From NCBI GenBank assembly GCA_027624175.1, contig JAQBXT010000016.1, positions 1 to 38,257 on the forward strand: a DNA stretch of 38,257 bases, in the 5' to 3' direction. Made by a program: the position numbers and the translations under genes. Origin of the DNA: Pseudomonadota bacterium. Lineage in GTDB: Bacteria > Pseudomonadota > Gammaproteobacteria > Burkholderiales > SG8-39. This document shows positions 8,141 through 16,399 of this stretch, in pieces. The notes under the pieces were generated by a model. The model was not told the origin of the DNA. It saw only the letters and a list, made by a program, of their open reading frames with translations, and searched no databases. The stretch's first letter is position 1, and each line of letters starts with the position of its first letter.

Positions 8141-10255
8141 GTGTCACTCGAGAGCAAGACCATCAAGCTGTGCAGTTGCAACGGCACCATGGCGCTGGAC
8201 GCCAAGGCGCTGTCGGCGGCGCTGAAGCAGGGCGTGCCGCTCACCGTGCACACGGAGCTGTGCCGCAAGCAGGCCGGGCAATTCCAGGCCAGCTTGAATG
8301 AATCGGAGTTGCTGGTGGCCTGCACGCAGGAGGCGACGCTGTTCTCGGAGCTGGCGCAGGCCGCTGGCTCGAAGGCGCGAATTGACTTTCTCAATATCCG
8401 GGAGACCGCAGGCTGGTCTGCCGAAGGTGCCCGCGCCACTCCCAAGATCGCGGCGCTGCTGGCGATGGCGGCGCTGCCTGAGCCCGAACCGGTGCCAAGC
8501 GTCGCGTACAAGTCGGGTGGCCAGCTGCTGGTGATCGGGCCCTCGGCGCCGGCGCTCGATTGGGCTCGCCGCCTGTCGGAGCTGGGCGGCGCGCTCGAGC
8601 CAAGCGTCCTCGTCACGCGACAGGAGGGCGGCGAATTGCCTGCCGAGCGTTCCTATCCAGTGTGGTCCGGAAAGCCGCTGCGCGTCAGCGGACACCTCGG
8701 TGCGTTCGAGGTCGAGTGGCGGCAGGAGAACCCGATCGACCTCGAGCGCTGCACGCGCTGCAACGCCTGCATCGACGCCTGCCCGGAAAACGCGATCGAC
8801 TTCACCTACCAGATCGATCTCGGCAAGTGCAAGGCGCACCGCAAGTGCGTCGCGGCCTGCGGCGCCATCGGCGCGGTCGACTTCTCTCGCACCGAGCGCG
8901 CGCGCAGCGAGACTTTCGACCTGGTGCTGGATTTGTCGCCCGCGCCGCTGCTCGCCATGCCCGATCTGCCGCAGGGTTATCTTGCGCCCGGCGCTGATCC
9001 GCTCGCGCAGGCCCTCGCCGCAGCGCAGCTCGCGCAGCTGGTGGGCGAGTTCGAGAAACCGCGCTTCTTCGAGTACCGCGAAAGCATCTGCGCGCACGCG
9101 CGCTCCGGCAAGACCGGCTGCACGCGCTGTCTGGACGTGTGCTCCACCGGAGCGATCCGTGCCGACGGCGACCACGTCAAGGTGGATCCGCACCTGTGCG
9201 CGGGCTGCGGCGGCTGTGCAACGGTGTGCCCCTCGGGCGCGATGACTTACGCCTACCCGCGCGCGCCGGACCTCGGCCAGCGGCTGAAGACGCTGCTTGG
9301 CGTATTTCGCGGCGCGGGCGGCAAGGACGCCTGCGTGGTGTTCCACGATCTGGAGGCGGGGCGCGATCTGGTGCACGGCGTCGGCCGTCGTGCAGTGCGG
9401 GGCGCAAAGGGGTTGCCCGCGCGCGCGTTGCCGCTGGCGGCGTTTCACGTCGCCTCGATCGGCATCGACACCATGCTCGGGGCACTGTGTTATGGCGCGA
9501 GCCAGGTCGTCGTGGTGATGGATGAAGACAAGCCCGAAGGCTACGCCGCGGCGCTTGCGGAGCAGATGCGATTCGCGCAGGCCATCGTCTCCGGGCTCGG
9601 CTACCAGGGGCGGCATTTCGAACTGCTGCGCGTCGCGGACGCGAAAGCGCTCGAACGGCAGCTCTGGGCGCTGCAACCGGCGCAGACCGTGGACAAGGCG
9701 GCGGCCTTCAACCTGTCCACGGAAAAGCGCACCACGCTCGATTTCGAGTTCGACCACCTGGCGAAGCAGGCGCCGGCAGCGCGCGAGGTGATCGAATTGC
9801 CGGCGGGCGCGCCCTTCGGTGCGCTGGTGGTAAACAAGCAGACCTGCACCTTGTGCAAGGCTTGCATCGGCGCCTGTCCTGAGGCCGCGCTGCTCGACGC
9901 GCCTGACACGCCGAGCCTGCGCTTTATCGAGCGCAACTGCGTGCAATGCGGGTTATGCGAGCAGACCTGCCCGGAGGACGCGATCACGCTCGTGCCGCGG
10001 CTGCTGTTGGGCGCGAAGGCGAAGGAACCGGCGCTGCTCAATCAGGCCGAGCCTTTCAACTGCCTGCGCTGCGGCAAGCCCTTCGGCACGCGCCAGATGG
10101 TGGACAACATGCTCGGCAAGCTCGGCACGCACTCGATGTTCGCGGGCGGCGCAGCGCTGAAGCGCCTGCAGATGTGCGGCGACTGCCGGCTGGTCGACAT
10201 GATGCAGAATACGGACGAGGTTTCGATCTTGGACGTCCCGGGCAAAGAACAGTGA
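8141..10255 (+). CDS. multi-cluster 4Fe-4S protein of the formate dehydrogenase locus
   Basis: A 704-residue cytosolic ferredoxin-like protein. The N-terminus carries CSCNGTM and a further Cys (LCRKQ). Ferredoxin-type motifs follow at about residues 205-235 (CTRCNACIDACP, then CKAHRKCVAACG), 323-335 (CTRCLDVC), 350-362 (CAGCGGCATVCP), 568-580 (CTLCKACIGACP) and 603-615 (CVQCGLCEQTCP), with CLRCGK and CGDC near the C-terminus. This implies at least five clusters. Residues 365-520 contain a different domain (GIDTMLGALCYGASQVVVVMDED). Large proteins of this kind lie in betaproteobacterial formate dehydrogenase loci and may act in electron transfer or cofactor maturation; the role is inferred. 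The GTG at 8141 follows the DUF3306 stop by three bases. Confidence 0.88.
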   Translation: MSLESKTIKLCSCNGTMALDAKALSAALKQGVPLTVHTELCRKQAGQFQASLNESELLVACTQEATLFSELAQAAGSKARIDFLNIRETAGWSAEGARATPKIAALLAMAALPEPEPVPSVAYKSGGQLLVIGPSAPALDWARRLSELGGALEPSVLVTRQEGGELPAERSYPVWSGKPLRVSGHLGAFEVEWRQENPIDLERCTRCNACIDACPENAIDFTYQIDLGKCKAHRKCVAACGAIGAVDFSRTERARSETFDLVLDLSPAPLLAMPDLPQGYLAPGADPLAQALAAAQLAQLVGEFEKPRFFEYRESICAHARSGKTGCTRCLDVCSTGAIRADGDHVKVDPHLCAGCGGCATVCPSGAMTYAYPRAPDLGQRLKTLLGVFRGAGGKDACVVFHDLEAGRDLVHGVGRRAVRGAKGLPARALPLAAFHVASIGIDTMLGALCYGASQVVVVMDEDKPEGYAAALAEQMRFAQAIVSGLGYQGRHFELLRVADAKALERQLWALQPAQTVDKAAAFNLSTEKRTTLDFEFDHLAKQAPAAREVIELPAGAPFGALVVNKQTCTLCKACIGACPEAALLDAPDTPSLRFIERNCVQCGLCEQTCPEDAITLVPRLLLGAKAKEPALLNQAEPFNCLRCGKPFGTRQMVDNMLGKLGTHSMFAGGAALKRLQMCGDCRLVDMMQNTDEVSILDVPGKEQ

Positions 10256-10887
10256 GCGGCTCGGCGCCGCTGCCTGTCATGCCGACCGTGTCGCCCGAAG
10301 ACCTGGCACGCGCGCAACTCTACGGCTTGCTCGCGAGCCTGTTCTACGGCCCGCCGGACGAGCAACTGATCGCGGCACTGGTCCACGCCGAGGGCTTCAC
10401 CGACGACGATGCAGCGCGCTCCGCGCAGGGCAGGGAGCTCGGCGCGGCCTGGCGCGCGATGACCGAGGCCTGCCGCAATGCGTTTCCCGTGATGCTCGCG
10501 CACGAGCACACGGAACTGTTCGCGGCGCCGGGCCGCGCGCAGGCCACGCCTTACCTGATGCATTACGTGATGCGCTATGAGAGCGAGACGCCGCTCGTCG
10601 GGCTGCGCGAGCAGCTTGCGCAGTGGGGCATCGGGCGGCGCGAAGGCGTCCACGAACCGGAGGACCACATCGCGGCGCTCTGCGAAACGATGCGCTATGC
10701 CATTGCGGTGCAACATCGTTCTCTTGAAGAGCAGAAGCTGTTCTTCGCGCGCTTCCTTTATACGGGTGGAATCGCGTTTTGCGATGCGGTAAGTGCTTCG
10801 CCGAAGGCGTGTTTCTACAAACTGGTCGCCGCATTCGCGCGTAGTTTTTTCGAGGTCGAGCGCGAAGCATTCGAGATCGAGGGATAA
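10252..10887 (+). CDS. TorD-family molybdoenzyme chaperone
   Basis: A 211-residue helical protein of the TorD/DmsD family (cytoplasmic redox-enzyme maturation proteins). It would bind the Tat signal of the formate dehydrogenase alpha subunit and help insert bis-MGD. Supporting features: DLARAQLYGLLASLFYGPP near the N-terminus, EHTELFAAPGRAQATPY in the middle (E-[YH]-x-x-L-F-x-x-P pattern), and EPEDHIAALCETM, which matches the E-P-x-D-H-[IL] motif. The GTG at 10252 overlaps the stop of the Fe-S gene (GTGA); an in-frame ATG at 10279 is an alternative. Neither has a strong Shine-Dalgarno sequence. It closes the accessory operon; a 166-base gap follows. Confidence 0.88.
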   Translation: MSGSAPLPVMPTVSPEDLARAQLYGLLASLFYGPPDEQLIAALVHAEGFTDDDAARSAQGRELGAAWRAMTEACRNAFPVMLAHEHTELFAAPGRAQATPYLMHYVMRYESETPLVGLREQLAQWGIGRREGVHEPEDHIAALCETMRYAIAVQHRSLEEQKLFFARFLYTGGIAFCDAVSASPKACFYKLVAAFARSFFEVEREAFEIEG

Positions 10888-11053
10888 GTGTCAATCGAGA
10901 ACCGATCTCATCCTTCGGCTGGGTGTTGAGAAAGTATTTCGCCTGGAGGCTATCCACCTATTGATTAACGGGATAGAGCCGGTTAATTTGCAAACGTTGT
11001 CACACCGGCTCCGGGTAAGTGCGGGGCCGTACACGTAAAAAAGGAGGCGGAAC
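10888..11053 (+). promoter_or_regulatory. leader/promoter region of the formate dehydrogenase structural operon
   Basis: This gap separates the accessory genes from the structural operon. It holds two overlapping inverted repeats: GGCTATCC (10948-10955) with GGATAGAGCC (10971-10980, two-base bulge), and GAGCCGG (10976-10982) with CCGGCTC (11005-11011). They share GAGCC and so cannot form together. A weak promoter match (TTGATT 10961-10966, 17-base spacer, TAATTT 10984-10989) lies in the same place. The region ends in the ribosome binding site of the small Tat gene. Regulation by cofactor or metal is possible but not shown. Confidence 0.45.
11041..11047 (+). promoter_or_regulatory. strong ribosome binding site of the Tat small protein gene
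   Basis: AAGGAGG is an almost perfect Shine-Dalgarno sequence, six bases before GTG 11054. It fixes the start of a gene that would otherwise be easy to miss. Confidence 0.85.
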
Positions 11054-11257
11054 GTGAACGTGAGCCAGAAAAACGCCAAGCTTTCCCGCAGAAACTTCCT
11101 GTTGACAGTCGGTGCCGGCGGCGCAGCGACCGCGGTAGCCGTGGTCGCCGGCAAGCAGTCGCTGCAGGGCAAGGGCACCGGGGCCGGCAAGCGCGCATCG
11201 CGCGGCTATCAGGCCACCGAGCACGTGAACAACTACTACCGTACCGCCAAGGTCTGA
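11054..11257 (+). CDS. formate dehydrogenase region Tat-targeted small protein
   Basis: A 67-residue protein with a twin-arginine signal (SRRNFLLTVGAGGAA, residues 10-24), a hydrophobic stretch to about residue 33, and a short polar tail with KRASRGYQATEHVNNYYRTA. It corresponds to the small Tat-target family found just before formate dehydrogenase alpha genes (TIGR02811-type). Its function is not established; it may be exported with the enzyme or help assembly at the membrane. The GTG at 11054 is supported by a strong ribosome binding site. The alpha-subunit gene begins ten bases after its stop, so it is first in the structural operon. Confidence 0.85.
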   Translation: MNVSQKNAKLSRRNFLLTVGAGGAATAVAVVAGKQSLQGKGTGAGKRASRGYQATEHVNNYYRTAKV

Positions 11258-11267
11258 GGAGAGCGCC

Positions 11268-14213
11268 ATGCTGCTGACCAGAAAAACTTCCGGCCCGGCT
11301 GTTCCGCAAGCGCGACTCGCGCGCGGTCTCTCGGGCGTATTGGCCAAGACCATGGATCGCCGCGCCTTCCTGCAGCGCTCGGGCGTCACGCTCGGTGCCG
11401 GCGCCGCGGCCGCGCAACTGCCGTTCAGCATCATCGGCGAGGCCCGCGCCCAGGCCAAGGGCGCCGCCAAGGTCGAAGTCAAGCGCTCCGTGTGCACGCA
11501 CTGTTCGGTGGGATGCGCGATCGACGCGGTGGTGGAAAACGGCGTGTGGGTGCGCCAGGAAGCGGTATTCGATTCCCCGCTCAACCTCGGCGCGCACTGT
11601 GCCAAGGGCGCCGCGGTGCGCGAGCACGGCATCACGCACGATTCGCACCGCCTCAAGTACCCGATGAAGCTCGAGGGCGGCAAGTGGGTCAAGGTGAGCT
11701 GGGACCAGGCCTACGACGAGATTTCGAAGAAGGTGCTCAAGATCCGCGAGGAGAGCGGACCCGATGCGCTGTTCATCCTCGGCTCCTCGAAGCACAACAA
11801 CGAGCAGTCGTACCTGCTGCGCAAGTGGCTCGGGCTGTGGGGGTCTAACAACGTCGACCACCAGGCGCGCATCTGCCACTCGACCACGGTCGCCGGCATC
11901 GCCAACACCTGGGGCTACGGCGCGATGACCAACTCGTATAACGACGAGCAGAACTCGAAGTGCCTGCTGTTCCTCGGTTCCAACGCGGCGGAAGCGCACC
12001 CGGTGTCGATGCTGCACACGCTGCACGCCAAGGAGAACGGCGCCAAGGTGATCGTCGCCGATCCACGCTTCACGCGCACCGCGGCCAAGGCCGACAAATT
12101 CGTGCGCATCCGCTCGGGCTCCGACGTCGCGTTCCAGTTCGGCTTGCTGTATCACATCTTCAAGAACGGCTGGGAGGACAAGAAGTACATCCATGACCGG
12201 GTATACGGCATGGACCAGATCAAGACGGAGGTGATGGCCAAGTACACGCCGCAGGCCGTGGAGGAAGTGACCGGCGTGTCGGAGAAGGACATGTACGACA
12301 CCGCCAAGATGCTCGCCGACAACCGGCCGGGTTTCATCATCTGGGCGATGGGGCAGACGCAGCATACCAATGGCAACGCGGTGACGCGCGCCAGTGCGGT
12401 GCTCATGCTGGCGCTCGGCAACGCGGGCATCACCGGCGGCGGCTGCAACATCTACCGCGGCCACGACAACGTGCAGGGCGCGACCGACCTTGGGCCGAAT
12501 GCGCAGTCGCTGCCCGGCTACTACGGTCTCGCGCCGGGCGCCTGGAAGCATTGGGCACGCGTCTGGAACGTGGACCTCGACTGGATCAAGAAGCGCTTTG
12601 CCGCCGAGTCCATGATGGGCAAGAACGGCTTTACGGTGTCGCGCTGGGCCGACGCTGTTACGGAGAAGATCGAGAACGTCGACCAGGACTCGAACGTGCG
12701 CGCGGTCATTTTCTGGGGCCATGCACCGAACTCGCAGAGCCGCGGCCCCGACCAGCTCGAGGCGATGAAGAAGCTCGACCTGATGGTGGTGATCGACCCG
12801 TATCCTTCGGCCAGCGCAGCGATGTTTGCGATGGTGCGCAAGGATGGCGCCTACCTGCTGCCGGCGGCGACGCAGTTCGAGTGCGCGGGAAGCGTAACTG
12901 CGTCGAACCGTTCGCTGCAGTGGCGCGAGCAGGTGATCGAGCCGCTGTTCGAGTCGCGCACCGACCACATGATCATGTACCAGCTGGCGCAGAAGCTCGG
13001 TTTCGCCGACCAGTTCGTCGGCAAGGCGGGCGGCAAGCAGAACATCAAGCTGGTCAAGGGCAAGGGCGGGATGGACGAGCCCGAGATGGAGGACACGCTG
13101 CGCGAGGTCAACAGCGGGACCTGGACCATCGGCTACACCGGGCAGACCCCGGAGCGCCTCAAGGCGCACATGCGCAACATGCACGTGTTCGACGTGAAGA
13201 CGCTGCGCGCGCGCGGCGGCAAGGACAAGGAAACGGGTTACGACCTGACGGGAGATTACTTCGGGCTGCCGTGGCCCTGCTGGGGCACGGCGAACGAAAA
13301 GCATCCCGGCACGCCGAACCTGTACGACATCTCGAAGAACGTGATGGACGGCGGCTGCACGTTCCGCGCCCGCTATGGCGTCGAGAAGGATGGCGTCAAC
13401 CTGCTGGCGGAGGACGGTTCGCACTCCGTGGGCAGCGACATCACCACCGGCTATCCGGAATTCGACCACGGCTTTCTCAAGAAGCTGGGCTGGTGGGACG
13501 AGCTCAGTGACGCGGAGAAGCAGGAGGCCGAGGGCAAGAACTGGAAGACCGACCTCTCGGGCGGCATCCAGCGCGTCGCGCTCAAGCATAGCTGCGTGCC
13601 CTTTGGCAACGCCAAGGCGCGTGCCGTGGTGTGGAACTTCCCGGACAAGGTTCCGCTGCACCGCGAGCCGCTGTACAGCCCGCGGCCGGACCTGGTGGCG
13701 AAGTGGCCTACGCATCCGGACAAAAAGACGCTGTACCGGCTGCCGGCGCTGTTCAAGACCATCCAGGACAAGTCCGTTGCCGACAAGGACAGCGAGAAGT
13801 ACCCGCTGATCCTGACCAGCGGCAGGCTGGTCGAGTACGAGGGTGGCGGCGAGGAGACGCGGTCCAATCCGTGGCTGGCCGAGCTGATGCAGGACAATTT
13901 CGTCGAGCTCAATCCCAAGAGCGCGGCCGACCGGGGGATCCGCAACGGCGAGGACGTGTGGGTGAGTTCGCCCAGCGGCGCCAAGATCAAGGTCAAGGCG
14001 CTGGTGACCGAACGCGTGGCGGCGGACACGGTGTTCATCCCGTTCCACTTCTCCGGATGGTGGCAGGGGCAGGACATGCTCGGCTACTACCCGGAGGGCT
14101 CGGCGCCGATCGTGCGCGGCGACGCGGTGAATACCATCACTACCTACGGCTACGACATCGTCACCCAGATGCAGGAAACCAAGACGACGCTGTGTCAAGT
14201 CGCGAAGGCATAA
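11268..14213 (+). CDS. fdhA: formate dehydrogenase alpha subunit, bis-MGD enzyme (Cys type)
   Basis: Catalytic subunit that oxidises formate to CO2 in the periplasm. The 981 residues are close to E. coli FdnG (1015). Features in order: Tat signal DRRAFLQRS (Arg31-Arg32), [4Fe-4S] ligands Cys76/Cys79/Cys83/Cys111, and the active site ARICHSTT with Cys203-His204. Cys203 stands where E. coli FdnG has selenocysteine, so this is a selenium-independent form. GNAGITGGGCNIYRGHDN and PGYYGL are cofactor-domain motifs. The C-terminal MopB domain ends near FIPFHFSGWWQGQDMLGYYPEG. The ATG at 11268 has GAGGAG upstream; an internal ATG at 11352, right before the twin arginine, is an alternative. Mo or W use cannot be read from sequence, but a tungstate transporter lies 5 kb downstream. 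Confidence 0.96.
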   Translation: MLLTRKTSGPAVPQARLARGLSGVLAKTMDRRAFLQRSGVTLGAGAAAAQLPFSIIGEARAQAKGAAKVEVKRSVCTHCSVGCAIDAVVENGVWVRQEAVFDSPLNLGAHCAKGAAVREHGITHDSHRLKYPMKLEGGKWVKVSWDQAYDEISKKVLKIREESGPDALFILGSSKHNNEQSYLLRKWLGLWGSNNVDHQARICHSTTVAGIANTWGYGAMTNSYNDEQNSKCLLFLGSNAAEAHPVSMLHTLHAKENGAKVIVADPRFTRTAAKADKFVRIRSGSDVAFQFGLLYHIFKNGWEDKKYIHDRVYGMDQIKTEVMAKYTPQAVEEVTGVSEKDMYDTAKMLADNRPGFIIWAMGQTQHTNGNAVTRASAVLMLALGNAGITGGGCNIYRGHDNVQGATDLGPNAQSLPGYYGLAPGAWKHWARVWNVDLDWIKKRFAAESMMGKNGFTVSRWADAVTEKIENVDQDSNVRAVIFWGHAPNSQSRGPDQLEAMKKLDLMVVIDPYPSASAAMFAMVRKDGAYLLPAATQFECAGSVTASNRSLQWREQVIEPLFESRTDHMIMYQLAQKLGFADQFVGKAGGKQNIKLVKGKGGMDEPEMEDTLREVNSGTWTIGYTGQTPERLKAHMRNMHVFDVKTLRARGGKDKETGYDLTGDYFGLPWPCWGTANEKHPGTPNLYDISKNVMDGGCTFRARYGVEKDGVNLLAEDGSHSVGSDITTGYPEFDHGFLKKLGWWDELSDAEKQEAEGKNWKTDLSGGIQRVALKHSCVPFGNAKARAVVWNFPDKVPLHREPLYSPRPDLVAKWPTHPDKKTLYRLPALFKTIQDKSVADKDSEKYPLILTSGRLVEYEGGGEETRSNPWLAELMQDNFVELNPKSAADRGIRNGEDVWVSSPSGAKIKVKALVTERVAADTVFIPFHFSGWWQGQDMLGYYPEGSAPIVRGDAVNTITTYGYDIVTQMQETKTTLCQVAKA

Positions 14214-14223
14214 GGAGAACGCC

Positions 14224-14844
14224 ATGGCGAGAATGAAATTCCTGGTCGATGCCGAGCGCTGCATCGAGTGCAACGGCTGCGTTACCGCCTGCAAGAACGA
14301 GAACGAAGTGCCTTGGGGCGTGAACCGGCGCCGCGTGGTGACGATCAACGACGGCGTCATCGGTGCGGAGAAGTCGATTTCCGTAGCCTGCATGCACTGC
14401 TCGGACGCACCCTGCATGGCGGTCTGCCCGGTGGATTGCTTTTACCGGACGGATGACGGCGTCGTGCTGCACGACAAGGACCTGTGCATCGGCTGCGGCT
14501 ACTGCTTCTACGCCTGCCCGTTCGGTGCACCGCAGTTCCCGCAGGCGGGCGCTTTCGGCTTGCGCGGAAAGATGGACAAGTGCACGTTCTGTGCCGGCGG
14601 TCCTGAAGCCGACCGCTCCGACGCGGAGTTCAAGAAGTACGGCCGCAACCGCCTGGCCGAGGGCAAGCTCCCGGCCTGCGCCGAGATGTGCTCGACCAAG
14701 GCGCTGCTGGGCGGCGATGGTGACGTGATCGCCGACATCTACCGCGAGCGCGTCGTGCGCCGCGGCAAAGGCTCCGAAGTGTGGGGCTGGGGCACGGCCT
14801 ACGGCCCGGGCAAGGCCGGAGCGGCGGCAGGAGGCAAGTCGTGA
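14224..14844 (+). CDS. fdhB: formate dehydrogenase beta subunit, four-cluster ferredoxin
   Basis: Electron-transfer subunit that carries electrons from the catalytic subunit to the cytochrome b subunit. The 206 residues contain four cysteine groups: CIECNGCVTAC (13-23), CMHCSDAPCMAVCPVDC (58-74), CIGCGYCFYACP (88-99) and CTFC (121-124) with CAEMC further on, the FdnH/HybA pattern. E. coli FdnH (294 residues) ends with a membrane anchor helix; none is present here, so attachment must rely on the gamma subunit or another partner. The ribosome binding site AAGGAGA precedes the ATG by six bases. The stop overlaps the start of the lipoprotein gene (GTGA). Confidence 0.95.
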   Translation: MARMKFLVDAERCIECNGCVTACKNENEVPWGVNRRRVVTINDGVIGAEKSISVACMHCSDAPCMAVCPVDCFYRTDDGVVLHDKDLCIGCGYCFYACPFGAPQFPQAGAFGLRGKMDKCTFCAGGPEADRSDAEFKKYGRNRLAEGKLPACAEMCSTKALLGGDGDVIADIYRERVVRRGKGSEVWGWGTAYGPGKAGAAAGGKS

Positions 14845-15095
14845 AGCGCGCGGCGCTGGCACTGGCGGCGCTGGCTGCCCTGGGACTCGCCGGCTGCGGC
14901 GAGTCCGACCAGGTGGTGGTCTACAAACAGGGGAAATACCAGGGTAAGCCCGATGGCCGCCCGTGGGACAGCGCGCCGCTGGCGCAGGAACAGCGCGGCG
15001 GGACGTGGAACAAGGGCGACAAGAGCAGCTGGGAATCCGCGCTCAACGCGCGCAACCTGACGCAAAACGAGTACAAGCGCATCTACAACCAGTAG
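14841..15095 (+). CDS. small predicted lipoprotein between beta and gamma subunits
   Basis: An 84-residue protein with a short signal peptide (KRAALALAALAALGLAGCG) ending in the lipobox LAGC, Cys at residue 19, so a lipid-anchored envelope protein is predicted. The mature part is polar (DQVVVYKQGKYQGKPDGRP, then GTWNKGDKSSWESALNARN, ending EYKRIYNQ). No family function is known to me. The GTG at 14841 overlaps the beta-subunit stop and has GGAGG at 14830-14834. Its place inside the operon suggests an accessory part of the complex. Residue 20 is Gly rather than Asp, so retention in the inner membrane is not specified. Confidence 0.75.
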   Translation: MKRAALALAALAALGLAGCGESDQVVVYKQGKYQGKPDGRPWDSAPLAQEQRGGTWNKGDKSSWESALNARNLTQNEYKRIYNQ

Positions 15096-15126
15096 GTCGC
15101 AAGACTGGCTGACGAAGGAGAAGAAC

Positions 15127-16161
15127 ATGCCCAGGCTTTCCCACATCGCGGGCTGGTTGCTTGCCTCACTGTTGCTCGCGATTGCGGGCGGCGTGCAGGC
15201 GCAATCCGCGGTCCAGCAGCAGCAGCAGCAGCAGGGCATCGACCAGCCGGGGAACAATGCCCCAGTCTGGCGCGAGGTTCGCAAGGAAGCGCAGGAGCAC
15301 TACACCACGGTCAAGGGGCGTGAGACGGGCGTGCTGGTGCAGTCCGCCGGCGAGACCTGGCGCCAGATCCGCAATGGCCCGGTGACGTTCTACGGCGGGT
15401 GGCTGGTGGTGCTGGCGGTACTGGTGATTGCGGCGATCTATTTCGCCATGGGACCGGTCAAGCTGCACGACAAGCCTACCGGTCGCATCATCGAGCGCTT
15501 CACGCTCGCAGAGCGCTGGGCGCATTGGGTGATGGGCATCAGCTTCGTGGTGCTGGGCATCACGGGCCTCATCATCCTGTTCGGCAAATTCGTGCTGCTG
15601 CCGGTGATCGGCTACACGCTGTTCAGCTGGCTGACGGCGCTCTCCAAAAACCTGCACAACTTCGTCGCACCGCTGTTCGCGGTGAGCCTGCTGATCTTCA
15701 TCCTCATGTACGCCAAGGACAACCTGATGAAGTCGTACGACTTCTCGTGGTTCGCCAAGGCGCCTGGATTCTTTGCGAGTAAGCACATCCCCTCGGGCCG
15801 CTTCAACGGCGGCGAGAAGGTCTGGTTCTGGGGCGGCGTGGTGGTGCTGAGCCTGGCGCTGGTGGGCTCGGGCGCGGTGCTGCTGTTCCCGAATTTCGAC
15901 CAGGTACGCTCGACCATGCAGCAGGCGAGCGTCATCCACATGATCACCGGGCTGCTGGTGATCGCGGCGGCAATCGGCCACATCTACATGGGTACTATTG
16001 GCGTGGATGGGGCGTACCAGGCCATGCGCGACGGCGTCGTGGACGAGACCTGGGCCAAGGAGCACCACGAGTACTGGTATGACGAGGTCAAGTCCGGCGC
16101 CAAGCGCGCTGCAGGCGGCGCGGTCCCTGCCGGCGCCCCGCACATGAAGGAGAAACAATGA
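15127..16161 (+). CDS. fdhC: formate dehydrogenase gamma subunit, cytochrome b556
   Basis: Membrane di-haem cytochrome b that passes electrons from the Fe-S subunit to quinone. The 344-residue protein has a signal peptide cut near GGVQA/QS, a periplasmic segment with seven glutamines (residues 30-36), and five predicted membrane spans (about 88-110, 136-158, 178-197, 235-257, 279-297). Likely haem ligands are histidines in RWAHWVMG, NLHNFVAP and HMITGLL...GHIYMG. E. coli FdnI (217 residues, four spans) lacks the N-terminal extension. The ribosome binding site AAGGAGAAG lies at 15115-15123. The end overlaps the next small gene (ATGA). Confidence 0.94.
   Translation: MPRLSHIAGWLLASLLLAIAGGVQAQSAVQQQQQQQGIDQPGNNAPVWREVRKEAQEHYTTVKGRETGVLVQSAGETWRQIRNGPVTFYGGWLVVLAVLVIAAIYFAMGPVKLHDKPTGRIIERFTLAERWAHWVMGISFVVLGITGLIILFGKFVLLPVIGYTLFSWLTALSKNLHNFVAPLFAVSLLIFILMYAKDNLMKSYDFSWFAKAPGFFASKHIPSGRFNGGEKVWFWGGVVVLSLALVGSGAVLLFPNFDQVRSTMQQASVIHMITGLLVIAAAIGHIYMGTIGVDGAYQAMRDGVVDETWAKEHHEYWYDEVKSGAKRAAGGAVPAGAPHMKEKQ
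15214..15234 (+). repeat. (CAG)7 triplet repeat encoding polyglutamine
   Basis: Seven perfect CAG codons in frame near the mature N-terminus of the gamma subunit. Pure triplet tracts can change length by slippage; here that would only vary a linker by whole residues. Confidence 0.95.
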
Positions 16162-16373
16162 ACAAGATCCTGCTCGCGCTCGCCGGCGGCCTGTTGGCCG
16201 GTGTCATTGCGACCTCCCATGCCAAGCTGCCGGCGCCGCCGCCCAAGACCGACGCGGAGAAGTCCGCGGATGCCGCCAAGGCCGCTGCGGCAAAGGCCGC
16301 TGGTGCTGCCGCCAACGCGAAGGCCGAGGACCGCGCGGTCGCGAATTACAGGAAGAACAAGGGAATGAAGTAG
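16158..16373 (+). CDS. small exported Ala/Lys-rich protein, end of formate dehydrogenase operon
   Basis: A 71-residue protein with a signal peptide (KILLALAGGLLAGVIATSHA) and cleavage predicted after SHA. The mature 50 residues have a proline patch (KLPAPPPKTD) followed by an Ala/Lys-rich helix (DAAKAAAAKAAGAAANAKAED) and a basic end (NYRKNKGMK). I recognise no family. The ATG overlaps the gamma-subunit stop (ATGA) and follows AAGGAGA, so expression with the enzyme is likely. The helix composition resembles small periplasmic helical peptides, but a function cannot be assigned. Confidence 0.7.
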   Translation: MNKILLALAGGLLAGVIATSHAKLPAPPPKTDAEKSADAAKAAAAKAAGAAANAKAEDRAVANYRKNKGMK

Positions 16374-16399
16374 TAGGCGGTCGGCCCGGGCGGGCGCGG

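Noticed and set aside
8144-9946. 600-codon minus-strand open frame opposite the multi-cluster Fe-S gene
   Set aside because: The plus strand has five ferredoxin motifs in frame; the minus reading has no domain.
10983-14417. Very long minus-strand open frame opposite the formate dehydrogenase alpha and beta genes
   Set aside because: Composition is rich in His, Arg and Val with no domain, and the plus strand encodes conserved, motif-complete proteins. It is an antisense shadow of high-GC codon use.
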